NCBI GenBank assembly: GCA_029851415.1
Contig: CM056744.1
Coordinates: 60,287,172 to 60,351,171 of the forward strand
Direction of reading: 5' to 3'
Length of the DNA: 64,000 nucleotides
Source: Eretmocerus hayati
Taxonomy: Eukaryota; Arthropoda; Insecta; Hymenoptera; Aphelinidae
Notes under the pieces: generated by a model
What the model was told of the DNA's origin: nothing
What the model saw: only the letters and a program-made list of their open reading frames with translations
Database searches by the model: none
Part shown: in pieces, positions 52,753-64,000 of the stretch
How the letters are laid out: the number at the start of each line of letters is the position of its first letter
How positions within the stretch are numbered: position 1 is the stretch's first letter
Made by a program: the position numbers and the translations under genes

Positions 52753-52967
52753 GTTTTCTCATGCCGTACAGCGAGTTCAGGTATGGCTGATGATGGTTTG
52801 GTTGTGCATTGTGTGTGGGAGCCATCATGCATCTACAATGCTGGAAACCTCCAAGACTCTGTGAGAATTTCTCTTCAAAAACCAAAATGTGACTTATTGC
52901 TGTTCTATAACCCTCGTGAAGATTTGCGGGTGTTGTCAGGCTCCATTGAGAATTCCTTCTTTCGAAC
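52753..52967 (+). other. Possible exon of unknown gene
   Basis: A pyrimidine-rich acceptor (TTTTCATTTTAG, ending 52752) and a GTAAAC donor-like site (52968) bracket an open phase (MADDGLVVHCVWEPSC, LLLFYNPREDLRVLSG). Unknown product. Its likeness to the candidate exon at 53.3 kb (similar size, Cys-containing, beta-rich pattern) hints at one gene, which is inference. Confidence 0.25.
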
Positions 52968-53288
52968 GTAAACTGATGTAGAGCTAGTGAGATGCTCAAT
53001 TGATTTTATTTGAACCAGCCTCTACTCTTGGTTGTTATAATGTGACATTATGGTTTGGATCTCTCAGTTTTAAAATCACAAAGTTCTGTCAATTTTAAGC
53101 GAGACTTTGAGAATTCATTGTTCATGTCTTTGGTGAGCAAATAAGAGTCACAATTTTGTCTCCTCTTATGCATCAAGAATGACCTCATTGTCAAATTATC
53201 ACATCTTCTCAAGATGTTGTTGATAGTTTCTATCATAGTTTCATTTTTCATATTCACATCTGTACCAGATATCCAAAGCAGCGCGAAC

Positions 53289-53531
53289 TAGGTTGTGAGC
53301 AATTGGGTTGAGACCGTGGTTGCTCTAGAGGCCTGGGATACTGATTTTAGTTTTATACCAATGTGTACCGTTGGGCAGTTTATAGCCAGCGAATGTGAAA
53401 CCCTTGTCAGTGTGGAATCTGAGCCAATGTGGATAACTGCTCGGGTACAAATGGCTGCAACCAAGGATTTTATCATCATCAATACAAATCTTCCATTCGC
53501 ATGTTGTATGAAACCTCTCCAATGCAGGTAT
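53289..53531 (+). other. Possible exon of unknown gene
   Basis: An open phase from just after a TAG (53286-53288) to a good donor CAATGCAG/GTATGC at 53531/53532. The translation (VETVVALEAWDTDFSFIP, ARVQMAATKDFIIINTNL) looks protein-like but matches nothing I recognise. An antisense frame also exists. Low confidence. Confidence 0.2.
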
Positions 53532-54029
53532 GCATTCTCTTGGCTTTTTTTCATAGGATGTCTTATGGAATATTCTTCATTGTTTTGCCAAGCGCAACTG
53601 TGCATGATTACTTTCTCTTTCAGTTAATCACAAATAGCATTCCAGGATGGTCATATTCAGTTAATCATTGCTTATTATTTTTCTTCGCTGCTCATAGTGC
53701 TGGTGCCAGTGACATCTTGTAAACTTTTGATTGCGATGCTGTATCAGTTGATCAATAACTGACTATTCCTGAGCCTAACAACTGGTGCATTCGCTGATTA
53801 ATTTCTCTCCCATATGATGCAAACATTAACAAGTATCAATTCACTTAATGCTTCAACTCGAGAACATGATTTTGAGAGGCATAGTGTAAAGATTATTTCT
53901 GTGGTGGAGAACGTGTTGCTCTGAAATGCCAACAATATGATACTGTGAGGCAAAGTTTTATTTTACAAATTATATTGGATTTAGGTTACTTATGATTCCA
54001 ACCCATCTCTGCCTCCAAATATTTCTAAG

Positions 54030-56400
54030 TACTGGGGGATGGATTCGAATTCCTTTCCATTCGATATTGAATCTACAAATCCGAGATGGCGAACCGTCCG
54101 TGCAGCACTATTAGCAGGACCGAGGTCCAAGTGCTTGAGCGATCCTACTCCACACATGGATCCTCATTCAATTCCCTCTATGAACATTGCGCGATCTATG
54201 ATCATGGAGAGGAGTCGAAGGATATCACCCAAATTCTCGAGAAAATGTTAGTTGGTAACCACGGCCATCAGACAATCCGTATAACTGGTCCGAAAGCTGA
54301 ACAACCAACCCTTGAGCAGTAGTAGACATGATTTTGTGATCGATTTAGATTCCAATATACTCCATTACGAGCGTAAGGACTGGAGAGGGGTGTGGCACGC
54401 GAATCCCTCCACTCGACATTCAACATTCAATCTTATTCGGATATGACGAGCGAACCCTGTAGCAGTAGTAGACCGAGGTTCAAGTGCTCGAGTAGTCGAG
54501 TGAGTAAGCTCCTGAATTCGTTCACTAACCGGCTAAATCCTTTCATACCCTCCAGTTCTGGGCTCAAATGATAGGTGGCACATCCAATAATCAACATCAA
54601 TAAGAAATATTGTTCAAAAATTGGGGCAAAGCATAACTAAACAATAAAAACATGCATCTTTCCGTCCTTTTTTTGGTTTTTCCATTGTGAGTCGGGAAAT
54701 ATTGGTTTTTCGAGAAAACTTGTTCAGAGGTGATTTGTGGATCTCTAAACGATCTACAGAATTGGTTCACTTACTTTTTCCCGTAAAATGCATCCTTTTG
54801 AAGTTATTCTTGATCAAAGTTATGATCGAATTTGTTCAAATAAATTCGCTAAAATTGCTTATAACGGGTTTGAATTATTTTCCCTAGGTAATTGAGTCAA
54901 TTTTGAAAAGAAAAGGTCTCCTGGTATTTTTCCCTTAATTTGATCGTTTTCGAGTAATGAGAAAAAGCAGATTTCGCTTTTCCAAGTCAAAGTGATGTCA
55001 TGAAAGCATCGTATTGAGGGTTAAAAGTCCCGAAATTTGCTTTCCTCATTACTCGAAAACGATCAAACTTAGGAAAAAATACCAGGAGACCTTTTCTTTT
55101 CAAGATTGACTCAAATACCTAGGAAAAATGATTTGTGCCCGTTATAAACAATTTTGGCAAATTTATTCAAACGAATTCGACTATAACTCACATCAAGAAC
55201 GACTGATTATTGGATGTGCCACCTATCATTTGAGCTCAAATTTGGAGGGTTTGGAAGAGTTTAGCCGGTTGCTCCAAAAAGGAAGCGTTTTTTCGGGGCT
55301 TACTTACTTGACTAGAGCAATCCCCGTCCGTACCCCGATCGTATCCCAATTTTTTCATGAACATGACGAGAAATCGTATGATATCACTCGGATTCTTGGG
55401 AAATTGTGAGTTGGAACCCACAGCTGCCGGGAAATTTGTAACTGGTCCGAGAGCCAAATAACACACCCTCGATCAGTAGTTGACATGATTCCCCAAATTT
55501 TCCAGTTGATGCACTGTAATCCATTCCTATTTCAAAGTGCTCTGTTAGAAGCATGAGGACCGAAGGATGTCATGCAGGTCCAGTTATCCGATCTCCGCTT
55601 TCCTTTTTGTGAATGGCGAACCGACCCTGCAGCAGTAGTAGACCGAGGTTCAAGTGCTCGAGCGATCCTCGTCTATACCTTGATCCGTATTAAATTTCAA
55701 GGATGATTATGACAAGAAATTGTATAATATCGTTCAAATTATCTTGAAATTGTGAGTTGGAACCCACAGCCACCAGAGAATCGGTGGATGGTCCAAGAGA
55801 CCTTATCGAACCGTCGAGTAGTAGCGGTCATGATTTTTTTAATGTTCTAGTTCATGCAGTGTGATTGATTTCGATTTCAAGATGCTCTGTCACGGAAGTG
55901 AGTACTTTGTAGATGTTATGCAAAATTTTTCCATTCGATATTCAATTTACTTTTCCGAGATGACGAGCCGACCTTGCAGCAGTAGTAGACCGACGTTCAA
56001 GTGCTCGAGCAATCCTCGTCCATACCTTGGTCCGTATCCTATTCAATTCCCTCTCTGATGATGTCGAGGAATCGTAGAATATCACTCAAACTCTCAGAAG
56101 AAAGTGAGTCGGAACTCACAGCAAGCGAGTCGATCACTGGTCCGAGAACTTTTCAACCAACTATTAAAAAGTAGTTGATATGATTTTCCAATCCCCAGTC
56201 GATGCAGTGTAATCAATTTCGATTCCAGGATGCTTCGTTATGATAGTGAGCACTGGGGTGTATTCATGTTCGATCATGAGAGAATTCACGAGGAGGATCA
56301 TTAGAGATATGCTCCTATCCGGCACTGCGAGAATGCGATCTAATCCGATTAATTCCTCCAGCAGCAGTAGACGTAACTTCATGTGTGCGAGTCATTGGAG
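54030..56400. repeat. Satellite-like array, unit about 345-375 bp, interrupted
   Basis: The landmark GATGACGAGCCGACC..GCAGCAGTAGTAGAC recurs at about 54083, 54443, 55613, 55958 and (degenerate) 56331. A second landmark, GAGCAGTAGTAGACATGATTT, recurs at 54315, 55470, 55816 and 56165. Units share a plus-strand frame (MTSRPCSSSR..FKCSSNPRPY). The array is split by the fold-back at 54487-55316. A further unit closes the window (63780-64000). Confidence 0.8.
54487..55316. repeat. Fold-back inserted in the satellite array
   Basis: AACCGGCTAAA (54527) pairs with TTTAGCCGGTT (about 55261-55271). Long complementary stretches include TCAAATGATAGGTGGCACAT, GAAAAGAAAAGGTCTCCTGG and GATCGTTTTCGAGTAATGAG. 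The left arm carries about 170 extra bases (about 54595-54790). Centre near 55.0 kb. Confidence 0.8.
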
Positions 56401-56530
56401 AATGGCACAAACATTTGTATTTAACTTTCTCTGATTCTTCTTCTCTGTCCTGGTGCGATGCCTGACAGGTCCCGATGGGGTATTGAGCCGAGCTGCTTCA
56501 GTCTCCAATTGAGGGAGCGCGTGGAAAAAG
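56401..56530. repeat. Block shared with 63.44-63.53 kb
   Basis: GAGCCGAGCTGCTTCAGTCTCCAA (about 56482) matches GGGCCAAGCTGCTTCAGTCTCCAA (about 63477), preceded in both by GATGCCT..AGGTC. Confidence 0.6.
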
Positions 56531-59500
56531 GGCGTAACTACAAAAGGGTCATTTCGAGAAAATCAATGAAAACTTGATAAAAACCGCCAGAGGCGTATTT
56601 GGACGAGTTGGCCCGATTTATTTCGAAGAAGGTAGCATTCTCGAAATATCAGTGCAAGTCTCGTGAAATTAGAGTTGATTTCATGGATTTCACAGCCATT
56701 TCAAGGAATGCAGTTACGCCCTTTTTCCGAATACAGGGTCAAATTTCGGCGCTCCTTCTTCACAAAAAGTGGAATCAAGTCCCGAAATCAAGTCCAATCC
56801 CTCTCAGAATTCACGAGCATGCTTATGGGCACCTACTGGAAGGTATTTCGTAGCGGTAAAGTTGTTCAACCCACGCCCAGGAGCTCTGTACTCGCGGAAA
56901 TCTCAATATGGATGCCCAAAAATGTGGAAGTTCTAAAGTCACCATTTCAATGTTCAGGAACTTATTCTCGAGGTAGAAGAACATGTTCTGATAGTTCAGA
57001 TCCATAAAAATGAAATTCCGTGCCGAGGGGAATTGTTTGAAAAATTTTTCGTATGGAATTACGCCCTTCTGATTTTGGTCACTCAGTGACTTGCGCCCTT
57101 TCGGAATTTGAACATGTTAATTAAGCACTTTTTCAATATTTTCGGGAAGTGATTGGAAAAGTTCTGAGGGCGTAATGGCGCTTACGCCCTCTTGATTCAT
57201 TTTTTGCAGTTACGCCCTTTTGAATTCTTTTTCCTGCAATTACGCTCTTTTTCCATATCCCCGAGGACTGATCGAGGTAGTTACAACCTTTTGAATTTTT
57301 TTTCAATGCAGTTACGCCCTTTTTGAGATTTGCTGGTGGAGTACACCGAAGTGAACTTTCAAAAGTTCCCAAGTGATTTTCTTCATTTTCGTGTATTGAA
57401 AGAAGTTCCCCACAATCACCTCGCTCCTGATTTCTTGATCCAAGATAGAGCTATCCTATGAGCTCCACCAAAAAATTGAGATATTGATTTCGGGCTGCTG
57501 TATTTTGCCCATAACTTTGAACTGCTCTGACCGATTTTGATCTTAGAAACAGCATTTGAGAAGTGATTCAGAAGACCATCGGCATGCTTTTGGTGGTTTC
57601 TCGAAGTTGCATTGTTTGTCACATTGATAGTTACTTATTTTGGTCGGCTTGACATATATTTTGCGGTACTAATGTGTTCTCCGAGGTTTGATGCGAGTCT
57701 ATCAATTTTTGGAATTGCTAGGGTTCCTTGTTAGAGATTACTGAATTTTCCCATGTTTACTCCCGTAAGGACACGTGTATAAGAGCTGAATGCTTATGAT
57801 TTTTTTACGCGGAAAAAAGGTTGGTGACCCACACTTTCAAAAACGTATATCGATTCGTACACACGTTAAGCATACTTGTGAATTTTGGTAGCTCGATGAC
57901 CGTCATCATTCTTCACCCGCGAGTGCTACGACTATATTGCGAGAGCAACAATCGAATGATTTTGAAACCCTTGCTATTGTTGTTCGTTGATTTTTCATGA
58001 CTAACCGTGGCATTTGATTGGGGTGTGAATACTTCCCTGGATGATTCTATGGATGAAATGCCTAATAACGTACGGGTGCGCTGGATACTGTCGAGATGGA
58101 ATATGGTTTTGCATTGGTGAAAAATGATGAGTGAAATGCGACGTTACTCAACGGGCTCTGTTCCACAAAATCTAAATAATTTGTGGCTTTACGGTATACG
58201 TTGGAAATTCAATTCTAAACTTCTAATACCAAATATTTCGAAAAGGTTTGAATCACTGCAAGCTGGGAGGCAGTCAACTCGTCAGTCAAACTAGTATGAA
58301 GAGATGAAAATTCGGGAAAAGGGCGTAGCCTCAAATTTCACGAGCAAGAGGGCGTAGCTCACACAATTTAATGGATAAAAGGGCGTGAAGGCGTTAACGC
58401 CCTTTTGTCAAATCGCACAAAGGGCGTAATGACGTTTACGCCCTTTTCAAGATCTCGAAGTTCGTAAACACTTTTTTCAAAACGGGTTTCTCGGGTGGTT
58501 AGAACACCCCTCAGAGGGCTCAAGAAGCGGAAGGGCGGAAAAAAGGCGTAATCGCCATTATGCCCTTTTTCCGGACATTGCTTTTTTGAGCCCTATACCA
58601 AGTTGTACCACCCCCCGGAATCCGTTTTTCGTAAGACCCCGAAAACCGTCTGGCAGATAAAAGGGCGTAACCGCCATAACGCCTTTTCATCTGCACGATG
58701 AAAGGGAGTAAACGCGGTGATAGAATGTTGAAAGGGCGTAACTGCTATGATAAGATGTTAAAAGGGCGTAACTGCTGTGTTATCATTCCAAAAGCAGGAC
58801 TTCCTTTTTTGCTCAGCCCAACAAGATTAGGAAATACGCTGCTAAAAGAGATTAGCAGAATGCTTTCTCTTGGCGAAATGGTCTCAGACGATCACTCGAA
58901 CTAATGATAAATTTGGAAGACTGATCAAATTCCAAAATCATGATTGGAATTCCCACAAAATAGTTTAATTTTCCCTGTGATCTAATCCATTTCATTCTCA
59001 CTTCAGATTATACACTTACCTATATAACATATGAAAACAATCGTTTGGTTGAGGCGGAGTTTCGATACAGTTGGCTTATAGATTATGAAAGTGGAGTTCC
59101 CTAAGGAAAGGGAAAGGTTTTGATTTTTGGTAGAAAAGTTGGATTTTAATCGGGTTCAAACGTAGTTGAATCAAATTCGGTCTCAACCAATTGATGTAGA
59201 ATGCTGGGAGAGCATCTCTCTTGTTTATACAAATGTGGATAGATTAGTTGTAGAGGGAGATAAGAGCAAGAAATGAATTTTAGTAGAAATTTTTTCATCG
59301 TGTTTTGAGTTATTTTTACAAGATTCCCTTTTAGAGGAATTCAGATAACCTATACTAGGGTTTCTCTGCGCAAGATATATCGTTTGGTTGAGATGGAATT
59401 TTAAGATTGTTGGTATGAAGATGATTAAAATGAAGTCTCCTGAAAATTCTTGGATTTTTCGAGAATAAATTTAATTTTGACTGTATTAGAATGAATTTTC

Positions 59501-60960
59501 AATAAATCCGGTATCAACCAATCGATTTAGAATGATGGAGAAGTATCGACTTAGTTTATCAAAATTTGAATGGTCTAGTTCGTGGGGGAGATACGAGGGA
59601 AGTATGAATATTGAAAAAGATATTTTTGTATATTTTGAGTTATTTATCCGAGGAAGCTAGTTAGGGAGATTTGGGCTATCTGAACTGAGTTTTTTTAGCA
59701 GATTTTGTAACTTGGTTGGAACGGAATTTTGATAAAATTGGTTTCAATATGCTCAAAATGGAGTTTTTGTTGAAAATTTTCGTTTTTTGAAAAAATGTAT
59801 GTTTATGGAGATTGAATGGAATTTCGGTATTAACCAATCGATGGATTCAGCTGACAAGATCATAGTCTAGGTAATCCAAATCACCGGGAGATTGAGTTAG
59901 AAAAAGATATTTTACTATAAAAGTGAACAATTTTAGCGATGTTACCTAAGAAAACCTCTTAATCAGTTTCGATTGGGGATGTAGAGAAGCAAAATCACTG
60001 GTCTCATCGTTGAGTGATTTTTTAGAACTTGTAGAAATTTAGAAATCGATAGAGTGGAGTGGAGGAGCGAAAGCGTGGCGGAAAAAAGACAACAGACATA
60101 CACATACAGACACAGGCAAAGGGACGGAGAGATGAGTAACTGGAGGGTTTTGGGGGATTTTAGGAGAAAAAGTGTTACTTACAATAGTTAGATTCTGGCG
60201 AGAGGAAGTGAATGGTTGAAGCATTTTTGTGATAAGAGAAATTTTGTTGAAGAAATATTGAATTGAATGGAAAAATTGATCAAAAATTTGCTGGACCGAG
60301 AAAAAAGCTTTCTCTTTAGAGAAAGCAAAAGGGCCTAAGTACCTGACTGAAGAGATTCAAAAGGGCGTAATTACTCTGTAACAGGGCGTAAGTGAGGGCG
60401 GATCTGGAAAAAGGGCCTAATTACCGAGGGAAAATTTTATAAAAATTATCCATATCCTGGAAACGCTTTTCCACGTAATATAACGATGAAAACATGTTGT
60501 TTTACCTCCAAATTGAGTGTTCTCACCCTTCCTTAGTGAAAATATTCCTCGTCATTTAACACGGCTGATGGAAGCTTTTCGTGTCCATAGAACCGTGGAG
60601 CATGAATCGAACCACCCCTTAACAATCGGATATCTTCCAAAACATGCCCAGGAACACTCTTAGAAAATTTGGAGACAATTGGACTTGATCACGAGATTTA
60701 ATTCTACTTTTTGTGAGGAAGGAAGGTCAAAATTTGACCCTGTATCCGGAAAAGGCCGTAATCGCATTTTTTGAAATTGCTGAAAAGACCCCGAAATCAA
60801 ATTTCATCCCCTGGCTTAGGTTGGGCTATTCCGAGAATGTTATTTTCTTCGAAATAAGTCAGGTCAACTCGTCCAATTATGTCTGTAGCGGTTTTTATTG
60901 AGTTTTTATTGATTTCCTCAAAATGACTGTTTTGCAATTACACCCTTTCTCCACCCACCC
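56530..60960. repeat. Zone of dispersed AAAGGGCGTAA / TTACGCCCTTT motifs
   Basis: More than twenty copies or one-mismatch variants in both orientations, at about 56.53, 56.71, 57.06, 57.17-57.32 (several), 58.32-58.76 (many), 60.36-60.43, 60.75 and 60.94 kb. Several are arranged as hairpins: 57166-57191, 58377-58406 and 58419-58446. No long ORF accompanies them. Confidence 0.8.
58970..60000. repeat. Degenerate tandem repeat, period about 330-340 bp, about 3 copies
   Basis: CGTTTGGTTGAGGCGGAGTTT (59042), CGTTTGGTTGAGATGGAATTT (59380) and AACTTGGTTGGAACGGAATTT (59709) start successive units. Each later contains an AACCAAT(C)GATG/TAGAATG-type block. Strongly diverged. Confidence 0.65.
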
Positions 60961-63779
60961 CCTCAATCGTTTTCTGATCGATTTTTGTGCATTCTCGCGC
61001 ATCTTGCGGGGGAATACCATGTCACGTCTTGCCGGTTTCTAAATGGTGTTGGCTGTCACTGTGCTAAAGCGATCGGTGCACCCATCGATGACGGACTACG
61101 CTGCTGGCATCGTTCGAGTCGATGGGCAATCCACCGAGTACTACAACTATGATTCCCGCGATTTCAGCTCCGTTGATGCTGTATGATTTTGAGAGTCACA
61201 ATGTCCACTCAATAATGAATAACAGAATTTCGGCTTGGGAATATTGCAAGAACCAGACGATGGTTACTTTGTGGATTTTTCAACGTAGAAACCCAATCCG
61301 ACTCCATTTTTGCGCCTACAAATTAGAATTTTCATTCGAATCCATGCAACTCGATTAATAGAAAACTGTCAGTTTATGCGTTATTCATCTGCTTATCAAA
61401 CTTGATTTTGATTCGCGTAATGCGTTGCATTATAACAGATGGCCCATGCAAATACGATTCATACGTATTCTGACTCGCTTAAATACCCCTTACATGAAAA
61501 GTTTGATGAATCAAAGTGTGAGACGAGTTGTTGAATACTTGTTATTGACCAACTAGTATTCCTTAATTCGCCGCTTAGCCCGAATCATAAAAGAATCGGA
61601 GAAAAGTGGGAATAACTCGGCCGCGGGAACCTCCTAACCTATAATATACGCACATTTTCATTTCCAAATTTCTCCAATTCTATTTGCAATTTGGGCTTAA
61701 CGAAGAGTGGTCCAGAGGGTAGCAAATCTAAGTTAGATGATGACAAATATTTGTGCGCTCGTCGTTGCGCCCAAATCGCAACAGAATCGGAGTAAGATGG
61801 GGGAGATTTTCAGCTTGCATGGTGACCGCATCGCCTTCAGACGATCCTGGTGATTTCAGAACGCTGAGATGCGACCGCGGGCCCGTATAAGCTATAACTT
61901 GTTCATTTGGTATCTGGATAAGGAGTCCGATTTCTCGATAGATTACGAAGGAATTATAATTCGTGCTGGGGTGGACCAATTTGAACGTTTGGCGTCGCAT
62001 TTCTTTTATTGTAAAATAAACTTGGTGAGTATGAATTGCCTAGCACCTGTAGGAAATGTGATTTGATGCCGCAATTTTTTTTCCCAAAACACCTGTTTGT
62101 ACATCGATTTATGTCGTGTCAAAACCACTCGAAGCAAAATTTCGCCTCCCGCAGGATATCCAAACATGATATTCCGACGTCAAATGATATTGTGGACGCG
62201 GTGACATGGTCAGATTTGAGCAACCACATCACGACTCCGGGCTAGGCTAATCCTATCTCTGAGAGAACAGGTTTCTCGCTTCTAGCAAAAGATTCTGATG
62301 TGGAAGTTTCAAACTTACTACAGGACAATATTGAGATGATCACCTTGCATCAGCAAACCATGTTTAGATCGTGTGCAAGGGAAGACATTGTTAAAGAAGA
62401 TTTTAACACAGTAAAGATTATTGCAGAAACAGGTACTTTTTCTAAAAAAAAAATTACTGATATCAAACTGCACCCTTTACGGGTATCGGTAAATTTTTCC
62501 TCTCGAGTACACAACGAAACGAGGGAGATGCGTCCTCAAAAGTTCAAATCTGTCTATTCTACACTGAGATTAAAATATTGCCGTCAGAACAATACAACTG
62601 CCTTGTTACGTGGTATTGCCGTCAGACCAATACTGGATTGTCACCACAGCAAAATGATTTTGTTATTGCATGTGAATAACCTAAAAATCTTTCGATTATA
62701 TTTGTCCCTTTACCGGCACCATTCCGTGCAAAAAAATTGGTAGCTTTTGTGGCAAAATAGCCGTAATGTGACTGTGAATCCATCAAGTATCAGAGAATTT
62801 GAAATATAGGGACCACGATTATTCATTCTGGCAGTCATGCACTGCGCCAAACCGATCTGATGGATTGGGGTGATGACAAAATCGGTATTGCTCTCCTGGC
62901 TATACCATTTTTTGATCGTACGGCAGAACGCAAGGCCGTACGACCAAACTTTTTCTCTCAGTGTAGTTCGCTCCATGATTATCTGAAAATTCATTGCATT
63001 TTGGATTTCCCCACCAAATACTAGGTATACTAATTAGCTTATTGAACTACCGGGATAGCTTTAAGCGGGTCAAACACGCACGTCAACATATTTACACAGG
63101 CACTTCTATAAAACACAACGTATTACCAAAATCCACATTTTTCCAAAATCGAACTCGTAGATTGAAAAGATGAATCCCGACTCATGGGCATACATTTCGG
63201 CTAGAATTCAGTTTTCATATTGAAAGAAATACAAGTAAATCATTGCTCGTTCCATGTACTGTTTTCAACCCAAAATGTCTGCCAGTGTTATGTGCGCTTT
63301 GTGACTCTCCAAAAGCATGGAACCAGAATTACTGAGATGATCGTTGTAATACTGGGTTAGTCACCCAGTGACTCGAGCGATGCAAGCACCGATGCTCGTC
63401 ATCGATGGGTGCATTCATTGCGTTTCCATATGGGTGGTTACGTTGTGATGCCTTGTAGGTCGTGAAGGAGTGTCGGGCCAAGCTGCTTCAGTCTCCAAGT
63501 GGACCCGGACCGGTCCTGGTGCTCACGCGGACTGATAAGCAGCTGATCGGTGGTATGTTACATCGTGGAGCTTCCTGGTCCTTGACTTGGTGATAAAAGG
63601 CGCCAGTAGTGTAACATGAATTTACTAGGTTTACCATGAAGAATCAACGAACAACGATCGCAGAAGCTCCACGATTATTCAGCTGAGGAGTAATTTTGAA
63701 TGCAAATTTCATTCACTCGTGTTCCCAGCACACGCGCATCTTTCTACGTTCCTGGAACTGTGTTTTTGACGTCTGAGCC
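60961..63779. other. No gene recognised
   Basis: Short frames on both strands (for example 62300-62743 plus, 62994-62710 minus) without known domains. A GCTTAGCCCGAATC...AATCGGAG-type block occurs about three times (61572, inverted near 61665, 61767). Confidence 0.4.
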
Positions 63780-64000
63780 GATTTTCCGACCCTCGAGCAG
63801 TAGTAGACATGATTTGCCAAACTTTCGAGTTGATGCAGTCGATCGATTCCGATTTCAAGGTGCTTTGTTATGGAAATGAGGACTGCAGGATGTCATGCAG
63901 ATCCAATTATCCTATCTTTGCTTTCCTTTCTGGGATGACGAGCCGACCCTGCAGCAGTAGTAGACTGAGGTTCGAGTGCTCGATCAATCCTCGTCCGTAA
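63780..64000. repeat. Further unit of the 345-bp satellite-like repeat
   Basis: Contains CGAGCAGTAGTAGACATGATTT (about 63795) and GATGACGAGCCGACCCTGCAG (63936) in the same order and spacing as the array at 54-56.4 kb; runs off the window. Confidence 0.8.

Noticed and set aside
1..64000. tRNA, rRNA or bacterial-type operons and CRISPR arrays
   Set aside because: None seen; no cloverleaf, no 28S/18S stretch next to the R1-like elements, no regularly spaced repeats with unique spacers.

Overview
The window looks like non-coding, repeat-dominated nuclear DNA of an arthropod, most likely an insect. The reasons are R1-clade and CR1-superfamily non-LTR retrotransposons, an LTR element carrying an envelope-like gene, long (CT)n/(GA)n tracts, Tc1/mariner-pogo-type ends and many fold-back repeats, with no bacterial-style operons. 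No complete host gene is recognised. Only a few weak candidate exons (46.6, 52.8 and 53.3 kb) could belong to host genes. || Left part (1-11.7 kb): three head-to-tail R1-clade elements on the minus strand (A 1-3395, cut by the window edge; B 3963-7262; C 8103-10530). All are broken by stops and frameshifts. Each body is capped by the same kind of non-coding leader (about 300-390 bp), followed on the minus strand by an A tract and a (GA)n tract. Leaders also occur as extra tandem units (7.7-8.1 kb and three copies at 10.6-11.5 kb). A 3'-end scrap of another LINE lies between A and B. || Middle part (11.8-39.4 kb): three copies of one CR1-superfamily LINE on the plus strand. Copy 1 (11.8-14.7 kb) is 5'-truncated with an open ORF2. 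Copy 3 (16.6-28.7 kb) is decayed and split by an LTR element. Copy 2 (about 34-39.4 kb) has intact ORF1 (PHD-like finger, coiled coil, C-terminal domain) and ORF2 (endonuclease plus reverse transcriptase). In all three copies ORF1 and ORF2 share one frame and are separated by a single UGA, and ORF2 has no usable AUG ahead of its endonuclease motifs, which suggests stop-codon readthrough. An ORF1-only LINE (about 15-16.5 kb) sits between copies 1 and 3. || The LTR element (17478-24755, minus strand) has two 707-bp LTRs differing at one base, a 4-bp CTGG target duplication, a gag-like gene and an envelope-like gene, but no room for pol. It therefore looks recently mobilised in trans. || Right part (28.7-64 kb): no recognisable long genes apart from LINE copy 2 (34-39 kb). 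It holds tandem duplications (78 bp, about 697 bp, 300 bp, about 330 bp and about 345 bp units), at least six fold-back/palindromic elements (some MITE-like), an 806-bp pogo/Tigger-like non-autonomous DNA transposon, an inverted-repeat element with a hammerhead-like core, and a 4.4-kb zone packed with a GGGCGTAA / TTACGCCC motif, often as short hairpins.
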